Assembly: GCA_016177705.1 (NCBI GenBank)
Contig: JACOUT010000003.1
Location: forward strand, 806,001-870,000
DNA from: Deltaproteobacteria bacterium
Lineage (GTDB): Bacteria > Myxococcota > UBA727 > VGSZ01
Length of the DNA stretch: 64,000 nucleotides
Direction: 5' to 3'
Positions 8,654 through 16,525 of the stretch are shown here, in pieces. The notes beneath the pieces are model-generated. The model worked only from the letters and a program-made list of their open reading frames with translations, did not search any database and was not told the origin of the DNA. Positions within the stretch are counted from its first letter, which is position 1, and the number at the start of each line of letters is the position of its first letter. The position numbers were made by a program, and so were the translations under genes.

Positions 8654-9097
8654 GTGCACGTCCGTCGCGCCACCACCCCCGAAGAGCGGGCCGCCTGCCT
8701 GCGCATCCGGCGCACCGTCTTCATCGAGGAGCAGGGCGTGCCCGAGGCCGACGAGCTGGACGCGCTCGACGAACAGTGCCGCCACTTCCTGGCGACGCCG
8801 AGCGCGACCAGCGCGCCCGCCGAGGCCATCGGCACCGCGCGGCTGTTGTTCCTCGACGATGACAGCGCCAAGGCGCAGCGCGTCGCGGTGTTGGCCGAGC
8901 AGCGCGGCAAGGGCGTGGGCGCGGCGCTGATGTTCGCGCTCGAGGGTGAGGCGGCGCGCGCCGGCTGCACCACGCTGGTACTGGCGAGCCAACAATCGGC
9001 GGTCTCCTTCTACCAGCGGCTCGGCTACCAGCCCCATGGCGAGGTGTTCAAGGACGCCGGCATCGATCACGTGATGATGTCGAAGACCGTGAGCTGA
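8654..9097 (+). CDS. GNAT-family N-acetyltransferase
   Basis: A 147-residue Gcn5-related acetyltransferase, which transfers acetyl from acetyl-CoA to an amine. The N-terminal FIEEQGVPEADELD resembles the ElaA/YjcF subgroup. The acetyl-CoA pyrophosphate loop is visible as VLAEQRGKGVGAALM (Q/R-x-x-G-x-G/A), followed by the ASQQSAVSFYQRLGYQP strand-turn found in motif B. It uses a GTG start at 8654. It is divergent from the Ig-like protein gene with only 47 bp between them. Substrate not predictable. Confidence 0.85.
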   Translation: MHVRRATTPEERAACLRIRRTVFIEEQGVPEADELDALDEQCRHFLATPSATSAPAEAIGTARLLFLDDDSAKAQRVAVLAEQRGKGVGAALMFALEGEAARAGCTTLVLASQQSAVSFYQRLGYQPHGEVFKDAGIDHVMMSKTVS

Positions 9098-9163
9098 TGG
9101 CGTCGGCGCCGGGTCGGGGCTCCTCGACGGGCAGGATCCGCATCGAGCCGCTACAATCTTCGA

Positions 9164-9649
9164 ATGGAACGCACGCCGACCCTGCCGGTGGCGCCGCTGT
9201 CGTCGAGCTCGGCCACGGCGGTGCGCGTGCTCAAGGAGCTCGAGGCGCACGAAGTCGATCCGGTGGTGGTGGCCGGCCTGGTGCGCGCGCGCCTCGCGCT
9301 CGAGCGCGCGCGTGGCTGGGTCAGCTTCCTCGGCATCATCACCACGGTGGCGGGCGTGGTCGGGCTCGCGCTCACGGTCGAGAGCAAGGGGCTGCTGGCG
9401 GTGCTGGCGCCGCTCGTCGCCAGCGTGCCGTTCGCCGCGGTCTTGTTCGCCGAGCGGCTCGCCTGGTTCTCCTTTTCGCGCAGCGCGCGCGCCGTCGGGC
9501 TGTCGCCGCGCGCCTGCCGGCGCATCTTCGAGGGAGCGGCCGGCGCCGATCACTGGATGGACGTGCTCTCCTCGTGCGGGCGGCCCCCCACCGACCTCGA
9601 GATCGCGCGCTTCGTCATCGACCGCGACGAGGCGCTGGTCGCCCTCTGA
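9164..9649 (+). CDS. Small membrane protein, unknown
   Basis: A 161-residue protein with two clear transmembrane helices in the middle (about residues 55-76 and 80-98), a basic N-terminal flank (VRARLALERARG) and a cytoplasmic-looking C-terminal domain of about 60 residues. No recognised family. The ATG at 9164 has no strong ribosome binding site. It sits 66 bp after the GNAT gene and is convergent with pgi, with a short hairpin and T-run between them. Confidence 0.6.
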   Translation: MERTPTLPVAPLSSSSATAVRVLKELEAHEVDPVVVAGLVRARLALERARGWVSFLGIITTVAGVVGLALTVESKGLLAVLAPLVASVPFAAVLFAERLAWFSFSRSARAVGLSPRACRRIFEGAAGADHWMDVLSSCGRPPTDLEIARFVIDRDEALVAL

Positions 9650-9651
9650 CG

Positions 9652-9673
9652 CGCCCTCTGGGCGGCCCTTTTT
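9652..9673 (+). terminator. Candidate intrinsic terminator
   Basis: CGCCC-TCT-GGGCG forms a 5-bp GC stem with a 3-nt loop, followed after four bases by TTTTT. It begins just after the stop of the small membrane protein gene and before the convergent pgi end. The stem is short, so termination efficiency is uncertain. Confidence 0.4.
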
Positions 9674-9682
9674 CCTGCCGGG

Positions 9683-11269
9683 TCAGCGCGTGAAGCGCGC
9701 CTGGCAGGGGCTCGCGCCCTTGCTCTTGCGGGCGCGCCCGTTGGCCGCGAGGTGCTCGAGGATCTTGAAGACGGTCTCGGTCTCGGCGCTCTCGCCGATG
9801 GTGGCCGCGAGCTGGTCCGCGGTGACCGCCGCCTTGGCGGACGTGAGCGCCTCCACCACCTTGCCCTGCAGCGTGATGACCGCCTGCGCTGCCTTCTTGC
9901 CCGCCTCCACGCCCGGCTGGTGGTAGGCGTTGACGTTGACGAGCGTGGCGTAGAAGCCGACCGCGCGCTCCCACAGCGCGATGAGCGCGCCCAAGCGGTG
10001 CGGCGTGACGTCGTCGATGGTGAGCGTGATGCTGCCGCGCCCGCCCTCGTAGAGCGCGCGCCGCGTGCCCTGCAAGAAGCCGAACAGGTAGTCGCCGGAG
10101 GTGACACCGGGCTCGACCTCGATGGAGGAGCCGGCCCGCTCCTTCTGCACCTCGAGGAAGGTGACGAAGAAGTTGGCGACGCCGTCGCGCAACTGCTGCA
10201 CGTAGGCGTGCTGGTCGGTCGAGCCCTTGTTGCCGTAGACCGCGATGCCTTGGTGCACCACCTTGCCGTCGAGGTCGTGTTGCTTGCCGAGCGACTCCAT
10301 CACGAGCTGCTGCAGGTAGCGCGAGAACAGCACCAGCCGGTCCTTGTAGGGCAGCACCACCAGGTCCTTCTTGCCCTTGCCTTCGGTGGCCTTGAGCCAG
10401 CACAGCGCCATCATGAGCGCCGGGTTCTGCTTGACGTCGGGGTTGCGCGTGAGCGCGTCCATCGAGCGCGCGCCCTTCAACATGCCCTCGATGTTGAGGC
10501 CCTGCAGCGCCGCGGGCAGCAGGCCGACGGCGCACAGCTCCGAGGTGCGCCCGCCTACCCAGTCCCACATGGGGAAGCGCGCGAGCCACTGCTGGCTGAC
10601 GGCGGTCTTGTCGAGCTCGCTGCCCTCGCCAGTGACGGCGACCAGGTGCAACGACGGCGACAGGCCGCGCGCCAGGTAGGCCGCCTGCGCCTCCAGCATG
10701 CCGTTCCTGGTCTCCTTGGTGCCGCCCGACTTGGAGATGACGACGGTGAGCGTGCGCGCCATGCCGCCGGCGCGCTCGATCTGCTCGATCACGCGGTCGA
10801 CGCCGTCCGGATCGGTGTTGTCGAAGAAGAACACGCGCATGCGGTCGTCGGCGCCGCCGAGCGCGTCGGCGACGAGCTGCGGGCCGAGCGCGCTGCCGCC
10901 GATGCCGATGACCAGCACGTTGGCGAAGCGGCCGCCGTCTTCGGCGCTCAGCCGTCCGCAGTGGACGTCGGCGGCGAAGCGGTGCACGGCGCCGAGCGTG
11001 TCCTCGATCTGCGCGCGCAGCTCGGGCGTGGGCGCGAGTTGCGGCGCGCGCAGCCAGTAGTGGCCGACCATGCGCTTCTCGTCAGGGTTCGCGAGCGCGC
11101 CCGCCTCGAGCTTGGCCATGTCGTCGACCGCCTTCTTGGTCAGCGCCGCGTGCTGCGCGAGCAAGGCGTCGTCGAGGTCCATGCGCGAGACGTCGAGCGC
11201 GAAGCCGAGGCGCTCATCCACGATGAGCTGGCTCTGGTAGCGATCCCATAGCTGCTTGGTGTCGGCCAT
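9683..11269 (-). CDS. pgi: Glucose-6-phosphate isomerase
   Basis: A 528-residue cytoplasmic enzyme that interconverts glucose 6-phosphate and fructose 6-phosphate in glycolysis and gluconeogenesis. It shows the two-domain sugar-isomerase fold: [18 protein letters not shown] (about residues 118-135), SKSGGTKET binding the phosphate, [19 protein letters not shown], and the C-terminal [18 protein letters not shown] with catalytic Glu/His neighbourhoods. Length and motifs match the bacterial type with an N-terminal extension. Translation starts at the ATG at 11269, placed by an AGGAGG 5 nt upstream; the preceding in-frame GTG would be only 2 nt from it. It is transcribed alone, divergent from a lipoprotein gene. 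Confidence 0.95.
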   Translation of the reverse strand: MADTKQLWDRYQSQLIVDERLGFALDVSRMDLDDALLAQHAALTKKAVDDMAKLEAGALANPDEKRMVGHYWLRAPQLAPTPELRAQIEDTLGAVHRFAADVHCGRLSAEDGGRFANVLVIGIGGSALGPQLVADALGGADDRMRVFFFDNTDPDGVDRVIEQIERAGGMARTLTVVISKSGGTKETRNGMLEAQAAYLARGLSPSLHLVAVTGEGSELDKTAVSQQWLARFPMWDWVGGRTSELCAVGLLPAALQGLNIEGMLKGARSMDALTRNPDVKQNPALMMALCWLKATEGKGKKDLVVLPYKDRLVLFSRYLQQLVMESLGKQHDLDGKVVHQGIAVYGNKGSTDQHAYVQQLRDGVANFFVTFLEVQKERAGSSIEVEPGVTSGDYLFGFLQGTRRALYEGGRGSITLTIDDVTPHRLGALIALWERAVGFYATLVNVNAYHQPGVEAGKKAAQAVITLQGKVVEALTSAKAAVTADQLAATIGESAETETVFKILEHLAANGRARKSKGASPCQARFTR

Positions 11270-11274
11270 CACAT

Positions 11275-11280
11275 CCTCCT
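11275..11280 (-). promoter_or_regulatory. Shine-Dalgarno site fixing the pgi start
   Basis: A perfect AGGAGG on the minus strand lies 5 nt before the ATG at 11269 and only 2 nt before an in-frame GTG at 11272. The spacing selects the ATG. Confidence 0.7.
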
Positions 11281-11376
11281 GCGTGCCGGCGCGGCGGCAG
11301 CGCTGTCGGATCGCACCGGCCGCCCGTGCAAGTCAACCGGCGTGAAGGTGCGCCAGGCGGGGGACGTCGCAGGGTC

Positions 11377-12414
11377 ATGCGCCGCGTGCTGCCCCTGCTG
11401 CTCCCCCTGCTGCCGCCCCTCGCCATGACGGCCTGCGTTGACGCCGAGCTGCAAGGCCGCCTGCAGATCGAGGTGGTGTCGGATGCCGCCGCTGTGCGGC
11501 TCGACCTTTTCGACGCCGACCGCTTCGCCGTCTCGCTCGCGGAGGGCGGCCGCGCCATCGGCGTGCATCGCACCGAGGCGCCGGTGGTGACCCTCGCCGA
11601 CGCGCCCGGCCGCTATGCGCTCGACCTGCTCGGCGACGCACCCGACGGCGTGCCGCTGGTGTTGGTCGCCTGGGCCGACGCCGACGGCGACCGCCTGCTC
11701 GACGTCGACACGGCGACGCGCTCCGAGGTGGCGCGCGTGCCGACGAACGGCGGTGAGCTGCTGCTCGAGGTCACCGGCGGCGTCGAGGCGTGGCACGGCA
11801 CGGTGCGCTCGCTCGCCGGCGCGCGTCCGCTCGACGAGGGTCGGCTCGGCGGCTGGAGCGTGACGGTGGGCGCCGGGCTCGACGGCCCGCCGCTGGTGGA
11901 CAGCGACGACGATGGCATCGACGACGACACCGAGCTGGCGCTCGGCACCGACCCGCTGCGCGCCGACACCGACGCCGACGGCGAGCCCGACGGCGCCGAG
12001 GTCGCCGACCTCGCGCAGCCGCACGACGACGACGGCGACGGCAGCATCGACGCGCTCGAGTCCGCCGACGTCGATGAGGACGGCGACGGCACTGACGCCG
12101 AGGCCGATAGCGACGAGGACGACCCGTGCGTGCCCTCGACCAACGCCTGCGACACCGACCTGGACGGCCTGTCGGACGGCGACGAGGACTGGGTGGGCAC
12201 GAACCCGCTCGACCCCGACAGCGACGGCGACGGTGAGCAGGACGGCGACGAGGAGCAGGACAGCGACGGCGACGGCGTGAGCGACGCGCTCGAGCGCGAC
12301 GACACCGACGAGGACGGCGACGGCACCGTCGACGAATTCGATGCGGCCGACGACGACCCCTGCGTGCCGGTCGCGATCCCGGGCTGCACGGGCGACCCGC
12401 CGCCGCCGCCGTAG
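11377..12414 (+). CDS. Lipoprotein with calcium-binding TSP3-like repeats
   Basis: A 345-residue predicted lipoprotein with lipobox MTAC (Cys20). Residues ~21-185 form a beta-rich domain with no known match. The second half is a chain of Asp-rich thrombospondin type 3-like repeats (DSDDDGIDDDTELALGTDP, DTDADGEPDGAE, DSDGDGEQDGDE), each a DxDxDG calcium loop, broken by two DDPCVP cysteine-containing segments. Such rods typically extend surface proteins away from the outer membrane and stiffen with Ca2+. It ends in a short polyproline run. The ATG at 11377 is chosen because it starts the signal peptide directly. It is divergent from pgi. Confidence 0.82.
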   Translation: MRRVLPLLLPLLPPLAMTACVDAELQGRLQIEVVSDAAAVRLDLFDADRFAVSLAEGGRAIGVHRTEAPVVTLADAPGRYALDLLGDAPDGVPLVLVAWADADGDRLLDVDTATRSEVARVPTNGGELLLEVTGGVEAWHGTVRSLAGARPLDEGRLGGWSVTVGAGLDGPPLVDSDDDGIDDDTELALGTDPLRADTDADGEPDGAEVADLAQPHDDDGDGSIDALESADVDEDGDGTDAEADSDEDDPCVPSTNACDTDLDGLSDGDEDWVGTNPLDPDSDGDGEQDGDEEQDSDGDGVSDALERDDTDEDGDGTVDEFDAADDDPCVPVAIPGCTGDPPPPP

Positions 12415-12420
12415 CGCCCG

Positions 12421-12660
12421 TCAGCGTCGCTCGCCGAAGATCGGCCGCAGCTTCTCGACCGCCGCCGCGAGCAGCGCGTCGGGCGCCCGCCCCGCACGCG
12501 CCGCTTCGGCCAGCTCCGCCTCGGCGGCGTGCCAGAGCGCGCGCACGTCGTCGCGCGCGTTGAACAGCAGCATGCCCAGGTCGGCCTTTGGCATGTTTCG
12601 CTTGGTCAAGCGCGGCTCGCGTTTGACCTTGTCGTTCAGCTCGTCGAACAGGCTCGGCAT
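12421..12660 (-). CDS. Small conserved-looking hypothetical protein
   Basis: A 79-residue, helical, charged protein (MPSLFDELNDKVKREPRLTK) rich in Ala, Glu and Arg, with no signal peptide or membrane helix. The ATG at 12660 has GGAG 7 nt upstream; a longer reading from 12726 lacks such a site and would overlap the divergent GNAT start. It is convergent with the TSP3-like lipoprotein gene, 6 bp apart. Function unknown. Confidence 0.6.
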   Translation of the reverse strand: MPSLFDELNDKVKREPRLTKRNMPKADLGMLLFNARDDVRALWHAAEAELAEAARAGRAPDALLAAAVEKLRPIFGERR

Positions 12661-12715
12661 GGGCGCTCCGGGGCCGGACCTGGCGTGGCATGACACAACG
12701 ACGTAGTCGACCCCG

Positions 12716-13303
12716 ATGGACCTCACCGAGCCGATCCGCTGTGAGCGCTTGACGCTGCGCCTGCTCCGCGACGACGACGTCGACGCGCTGTGGCCCCACG
12801 TCTCCGACCCGGAGCTGCCCCGCTATATGACCTGGGAGCATCACCAGGACCGGGCGGAGACGGCGCGCTTCGTCGCCGCCATGGTGAAGGCGGCGAAGGA
12901 CGGCGCGGGCTACGTCTGGACCATGCGCGAGGGCGAGGACTTCCGCGGCCTGGTCGGGCTGCACGACGTGCGGCGGCAGCAGCTCGCCTGGCGCATCGAC
13001 CGCGCAGAGCTGGGCTATTGGATCGGCGCGCCCTGGCGCAACCGCGGCCTCACCACCGAGGGTGCGCGCGCGGCGCTGCGCTTTGGCTTCGAGCGGCTCG
13101 GCCTACACAAGATCACGGTCGGCTGCGTCAAGGACAACGAAGCGTCGGTGCGCGTCATCGAGCACCTGGGCTTTCGTTTCCTCGGCGTGCAGCGGGAGCA
13201 CTTCCATCGCTTCGGCCGCTGGTGGGATCATCTGTCCTACGAGCTACTCGTCGATGAGTGGTGCGCCGCTGCTGCTGCCGACCGCCAGGCGCCGGCTCGC
13301 TGA
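12716..13303 (+). CDS. RimJ/RimL-type N-acetyltransferase
   Basis: A 195-residue GNAT of the RimJ/RimL/SpeG group, which acetylates protein N termini or small amines. Landmarks are the N-terminal CERLTLRLLRDDDVDALW, the central RAELGYWIGAPWRNRGLTTEG with the acetyl-CoA loop, and NEASVRVIEHLGFRFLGVQRE, which is nearly diagnostic. The C-terminal tail is Ala-rich. The start ATG is at 12716, 55 bp from the divergent small gene. Substrate unknown. Confidence 0.88.
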   Translation: MDLTEPIRCERLTLRLLRDDDVDALWPHVSDPELPRYMTWEHHQDRAETARFVAAMVKAAKDGAGYVWTMREGEDFRGLVGLHDVRRQQLAWRIDRAELGYWIGAPWRNRGLTTEGARAALRFGFERLGLHKITVGCVKDNEASVRVIEHLGFRFLGVQREHFHRFGRWWDHLSYELLVDEWCAAAAADRQAPAR

Positions 13304-13458
13304 CGTCTCAGCGCGGATCCGGCGCTCCCGACCTCCGCGCAGCCAATTCCCGTCGAGATCTGCGGTGTTGGCGACCCGCGCGGCCCCGGCACCGTGCGTG
13401 TCCTCCGTGAGATCACCTTTCCACACAACCCCAGAGAATGAGCGTCCGATAACCCGGG

Positions 13459-13476
13459 CCGAAGTCCGGTCTTCGG
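13459..13476 (+). promoter_or_regulatory. Hairpin overlapping the ribosome binding site of the metalloprotease gene
   Basis: CCGAAG-TCCGGT-CTTCGG is a perfect 6-bp stem with a 6-nt loop. Its last two bases are the first two of the GGAGG Shine-Dalgarno site (13475-13479) that serves the ATG at 13485. Folding would partly hide the ribosome binding site, so it could act as a translational control element. It might also be a chance palindrome in GC-rich DNA. Confidence 0.35.
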
Positions 13477-13484
13477 AGGGATCC

Positions 13485-14330
13485 ATGAAGTGGCTGAACC
13501 TGGCGTTGTTGCTGTCTCTCGGCCTCGTTGGGTGCGGACAGGAGGCGCCGGTACCGTTCACCTGGGACGAGTTCCGCGCCACGGCCGAGCAGGACCCGAT
13601 CAACGGCAACTACTACTACGACGGCGATCAGCCGGCGCCGGACCTCGACGGGCTGCGCGCGGCCTACGACGAGTATCTCGCCGACTTCGACGCCGGGCAG
13701 ACCATCACCGCGTCCGATCCCGGCGACGAGCAGGCGCTCATCGTCAACCTCGCGAACGGCACGTCAGACCGCTGGGCCGATGGGACCACGGTGACCTACT
13801 GCGTCAGCAAGAAGAGCTTTGGGGCGCAGTACGGCCAAGTGGTCGCGCATGTCGAGGCAGCGCTTGGAGAATGGGAGTCGACCGGCGCGAACGTGCACTA
13901 CACGCACGTCGTGGCCGAGGATGGCAACGGGTGCAACAACAGGAACAGCCGCGTCACCTTCAACGTGCGTCAGACCAGAAGCACGTCGTACTACGCGGCT
14001 GCTTTCTTCCCGTCCTATGCACGCACTAGCCGGGAGCTGCTCATCTCTACGATCTCCTACAACACCCAGAACCTCGGCCCCTGGACCTTGCGCGGCATCC
14101 TGCGCCATGAGCTCGGCCACTCCCTCGGTTTCAGGCACGAGCACATCCGCCCGGAGAACACGAGCCGTCAGGCGACCTGCTCGACCGAGAACACGAGCTG
14201 GGCGGCGCTGACTCCCTACGACTCGGCCTCCGTCATGCACTACCCGCACAACGGCTGCGCCGGCACCAACACGGGTGACCTCGAGATCACTGCGCTCGAC
14301 GGCGAAGGCGCGCGGGCGCTCTACCCCTGA
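13485..14330 (+). CDS. Zinc metalloprotease lipoprotein (astacin/M57-like)
   Basis: A 281-residue predicted lipoprotein (lipobox LVGC, Cys17) with the extended zinc site HELGHSLGFRHEH: His208, Glu209, His212 and His218. The Met-turn SVMHY follows at residues 249-253. The pattern HExxHxxGFxHExxR is that of astacins (M12A) and of the related M57 group known from myxobacteria. The ~120 residues between lipid anchor and catalytic domain could be a small propeptide. The catalytic part has four Cys that can pair. The ATG at 13485 has a GGAGG 5 nt upstream, embedded in a hairpin. It probably degrades proteins at the cell surface. The gene looks slightly less GC-rich than its neighbours. Confidence 0.88.
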   Translation: MKWLNLALLLSLGLVGCGQEAPVPFTWDEFRATAEQDPINGNYYYDGDQPAPDLDGLRAAYDEYLADFDAGQTITASDPGDEQALIVNLANGTSDRWADGTTVTYCVSKKSFGAQYGQVVAHVEAALGEWESTGANVHYTHVVAEDGNGCNNRNSRVTFNVRQTRSTSYYAAAFFPSYARTSRELLISTISYNTQNLGPWTLRGILRHELGHSLGFRHEHIRPENTSRQATCSTENTSWAALTPYDSASVMHYPHNGCAGTNTGDLEITALDGEGARALYP

Positions 14331-14348
14331 GCGGCTGGCCTGTCGGGC

Positions 14349-14825
14349 GTGAGAGTCCTGTTCATCTGCTCCGGCAACATCTGTCGCTCGCCGACCGCGG
14401 AGGGCGTGCTGCGGCACCTCGCTCATGCCGCCTCGCTCGAGCTCGAGGTCGACTCGGCGGGCATCGGTGGCTGGCACGCAGGCGACCCACCCGACCCGCG
14501 CACCGTGCGCTACGCGCGCGCGCGGGGCTATGACCTGTCGTCGCTGCGCGCGCGCCAGGTGGCGCCCGCCGACTTCGCGTTCTTCGACCGCATCTACGCC
14601 ATGGACCAAGGGCACCTGCGCGACCTGCACCACCTCGCCCCCGAGCTGCACCGCGCCAAGGTGTCGCTGTTCCTCGACGTGGTGGCGCGCGACCTCGACG
14701 ACGCCGCGCTCGGCCGCGAGGTGCCCGACCCCTACTACGGCGGCGCCGAGGGCTTCGAGCACGTGCTCGATCTGGTGGAAGAGGGCTGCCGCGCCATCGT
14801 CGCCGAGCTGGTCGCGCGCCGCTGA
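14349..14825 (+). CDS. Low-molecular-weight protein tyrosine phosphatase
   Basis: A 158-residue cytoplasmic phosphatase with the P-loop CSGNICRS (Cys7 nucleophile, Arg13) at the extreme N terminus and the DPYYG general-acid loop (Asp127). These residues and the length are standard for LMW-PTP enzymes, which dephosphorylate tyrosine on proteins; in bacteria they often act on polysaccharide-export kinases such as BY-kinases. None of those kinases is nearby. It uses a GTG start at 14349, 18 bp after the metalloprotease stop, so co-transcription is possible. Confidence 0.92.
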   Translation: MRVLFICSGNICRSPTAEGVLRHLAHAASLELEVDSAGIGGWHAGDPPDPRTVRYARARGYDLSSLRARQVAPADFAFFDRIYAMDQGHLRDLHHLAPELHRAKVSLFLDVVARDLDDAALGREVPDPYYGGAEGFEHVLDLVEEGCRAIVAELVARR

Positions 14826-15124
14826 CCGTACCGCCCTCCAGCCGACTGACAGCGCGGTCCTGACAGAACTGATCTGCGCTCACGACGTCGGTCAACCGGC
14901 CGATGGCTCCATCGGCTCGGGCTGGCAGCGTCCGCGCTCGCGCATGGGCCGGGTCGCACGACCCACCGCCAACTGCCTGCCGCGTCGCGAGAATTCTGCC
15001 CGACCAAGTTTGTGAACATTTGTAGTACATCAAACCACGATGTGCTTACGGATGACACACTAGAACATATACGCGCATGATGTGCGGCTTGAAGTGAGCT
15101 GCGTGGCCCCCTACGTGGGCGGCC
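14826..15124 (+). promoter_or_regulatory. Intergenic region with AT-rich promoter island
   Basis: This 299-bp gap before the serine protease gene holds no ORF with a ribosome binding site. The stretch 15003-15078 is clearly AT-richer than anything around it. Within it, TTACGG (15046-15051) and TATACG (15068-15073) are spaced by 16 nt, a weak sigma70-like pair that would start transcription about 45 nt before the ATG. No tRNA-like fold or strong terminator was seen. Confidence 0.35.
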
Positions 15125-16525
15125 ATGATGCAGCTCACCACCCGCCGCGCCCCGCAGCTCCCGCTCGTGCTCCTGGTCGCAGCGTTGGCCGCCGCCGCAT
15201 GCAAGCCTGGTGGGTCGTTCGATGCCGCCGGTGCCGTCGACGAGCAGGCCATCGTCGGCGGCGTCACCACCACCGTCGGCGCGCACCCCTGGCAGATCTC
15301 GCTGCAGTCGGGCTGGGGCGGCCACTTCTGCGGCGGCTCCATCCTCAGCGCCGAATGGGTGCTGACCGCGCAGCACTGCGTCCAGGGCGAGAGCGCCTCC
15401 AACCTGACGGTGGTCGCCGGCATCACGCGGCTCTCACAGTCGAACCAAGGACAGGCGATCGGCGTCTCCCAGATCATCCGCAACCCGGGCTTCAGCTCGC
15501 CCGAGTACGGCCACGACGTCACGCTGCTGCACCTGGCGTCCTCGCTCACGCTTGGCGGCGACGTGCAGGCCATCCCCTTCGCCACCGCCGCCGAGGCGAG
15601 CGCGGGGCGCACGGCGGCGGGCGTGACCGCCAACGTCTCGGGTTGGGGCACCACCTCGTCGGGCGGCTCCATGCCCGACACGCTGCGCGCCGTCGACGTA
15701 CCCATCGTGTCGAACAGCGAGGCGCAGGGCGACCTCGGCGTCACCTTGAGCGGCGACCAGCTCGCGGCCGGCGCCGCGGGCGTCGACTCCTGCCAGGGCG
15801 ACAGCGGCGGCCCGCTCACCGTGCCGGGCGCCGACGGGCCCATCCTCGCCGGCGTGGTCTCGTGGGGCTACGGCTGCGGCGACCCGGGCTCCCCCGGCAT
15901 GTACGCGCGCGTCTCGTCCTACGAGCAGTGGCTGCGCGACACCATGGGCGCCGGCCCGTCGCAGGGCGCCGACCCCGTCGACGACGGCAGCGGCGGTGGC
16001 GACGGCGGCGCCGAACCCGGCAGCGGTTGGATGTGCGACCCCTCGTGGATCGGCGACGCCACCTGCGATTGCGGCTGCGGCTCCTTCGACTCCGACTGCC
16101 CGAGCAACAGCATCGACGCCTGTGACTACAACGACTGCGACGTCTGGCAGGCGACGCCCGGCTTGGTGCCGAGCAGCTACGACCCCACCCAGTGCGTTGC
16201 CGAGGGCTCGGAGAGCGGCGGCACCGACCCTGGCACCGACCCCGGCACCGACCCGGGCACCGACCCGGGCGGCACCGACGAGGGTGGCACCGAGCCAGGC
16301 GGATCCCACCAAGGCACCGACGACGACGACGACGGCAGCGCGGCGCCGGCCGACGAGCCGCGCGAGCGCGACGACGACGAGCCGGTGGTCGAGGGCGGCT
16401 GCGCGAGCGTGGGCGGCGCCGCGCCGCTGTCCGCGCTCGGGCTGGTCGCGCTGTTGCGACGACGGCGCCACGTCGTCGGCGCGCGGTTGCGGCGCGGCGG
16501 GCATCCGCTATCTAGCAGGCTATGA
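15125..16525 (+). CDS. Trypsin-like serine protease with MYXO-CTERM-like tail
   Basis: A 466-residue secreted S1 peptidase. The N terminus has a signal peptide with a lipobox-like AAAC (Cys26). The mature enzyme would start at IVGGVTTTVGAHPWQ. The catalytic triad is intact: His84 in TAQHC, Asp131 in GHDVTLL and Ser227 in DSCQGDSGGP. After the protease domain come a Cys-rich DPSWIGDATCDCGCGSFDSDCP module, four GTDP repeats and an acidic linker. The end GGCASVGGAAPLSALGLVAL followed by RRRR is a MYXO-CTERM-like sorting signal (Cys426), which myxosortases are thought to process for surface display. About 17 residues follow the Arg cluster, more than usual. Its stop overlaps the next start (ATGA). 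Confidence 0.9.
   Translation: MMQLTTRRAPQLPLVLLVAALAAAACKPGGSFDAAGAVDEQAIVGGVTTTVGAHPWQISLQSGWGGHFCGGSILSAEWVLTAQHCVQGESASNLTVVAGITRLSQSNQGQAIGVSQIIRNPGFSSPEYGHDVTLLHLASSLTLGGDVQAIPFATAAEASAGRTAAGVTANVSGWGTTSSGGSMPDTLRAVDVPIVSNSEAQGDLGVTLSGDQLAAGAAGVDSCQGDSGGPLTVPGADGPILAGVVSWGYGCGDPGSPGMYARVSSYEQWLRDTMGAGPSQGADPVDDGSGGGDGGAEPGSGWMCDPSWIGDATCDCGCGSFDSDCPSNSIDACDYNDCDVWQATPGLVPSSYDPTQCVAEGSESGGTDPGTDPGTDPGTDPGGTDEGGTEPGGSHQGTDDDDDGSAAPADEPRERDDDEPVVEGGCASVGGAAPLSALGLVALLRRRRHVVGARLRRGGHPLSSRL

Noticed and set aside
13062..13484. An upstream in-frame extension of the metalloprotease gene over the GNAT gene
   Set aside because: It overlaps a well-supported GNAT gene in another frame; the GGAGG and lipoprotein signal place the start at 13485.
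14826..15124. A tRNA or small RNA gene in the serine protease leader
   Set aside because: No cloverleaf, TTCGA arm or Rho-independent terminator was found; the AT-rich part fits a promoter better.
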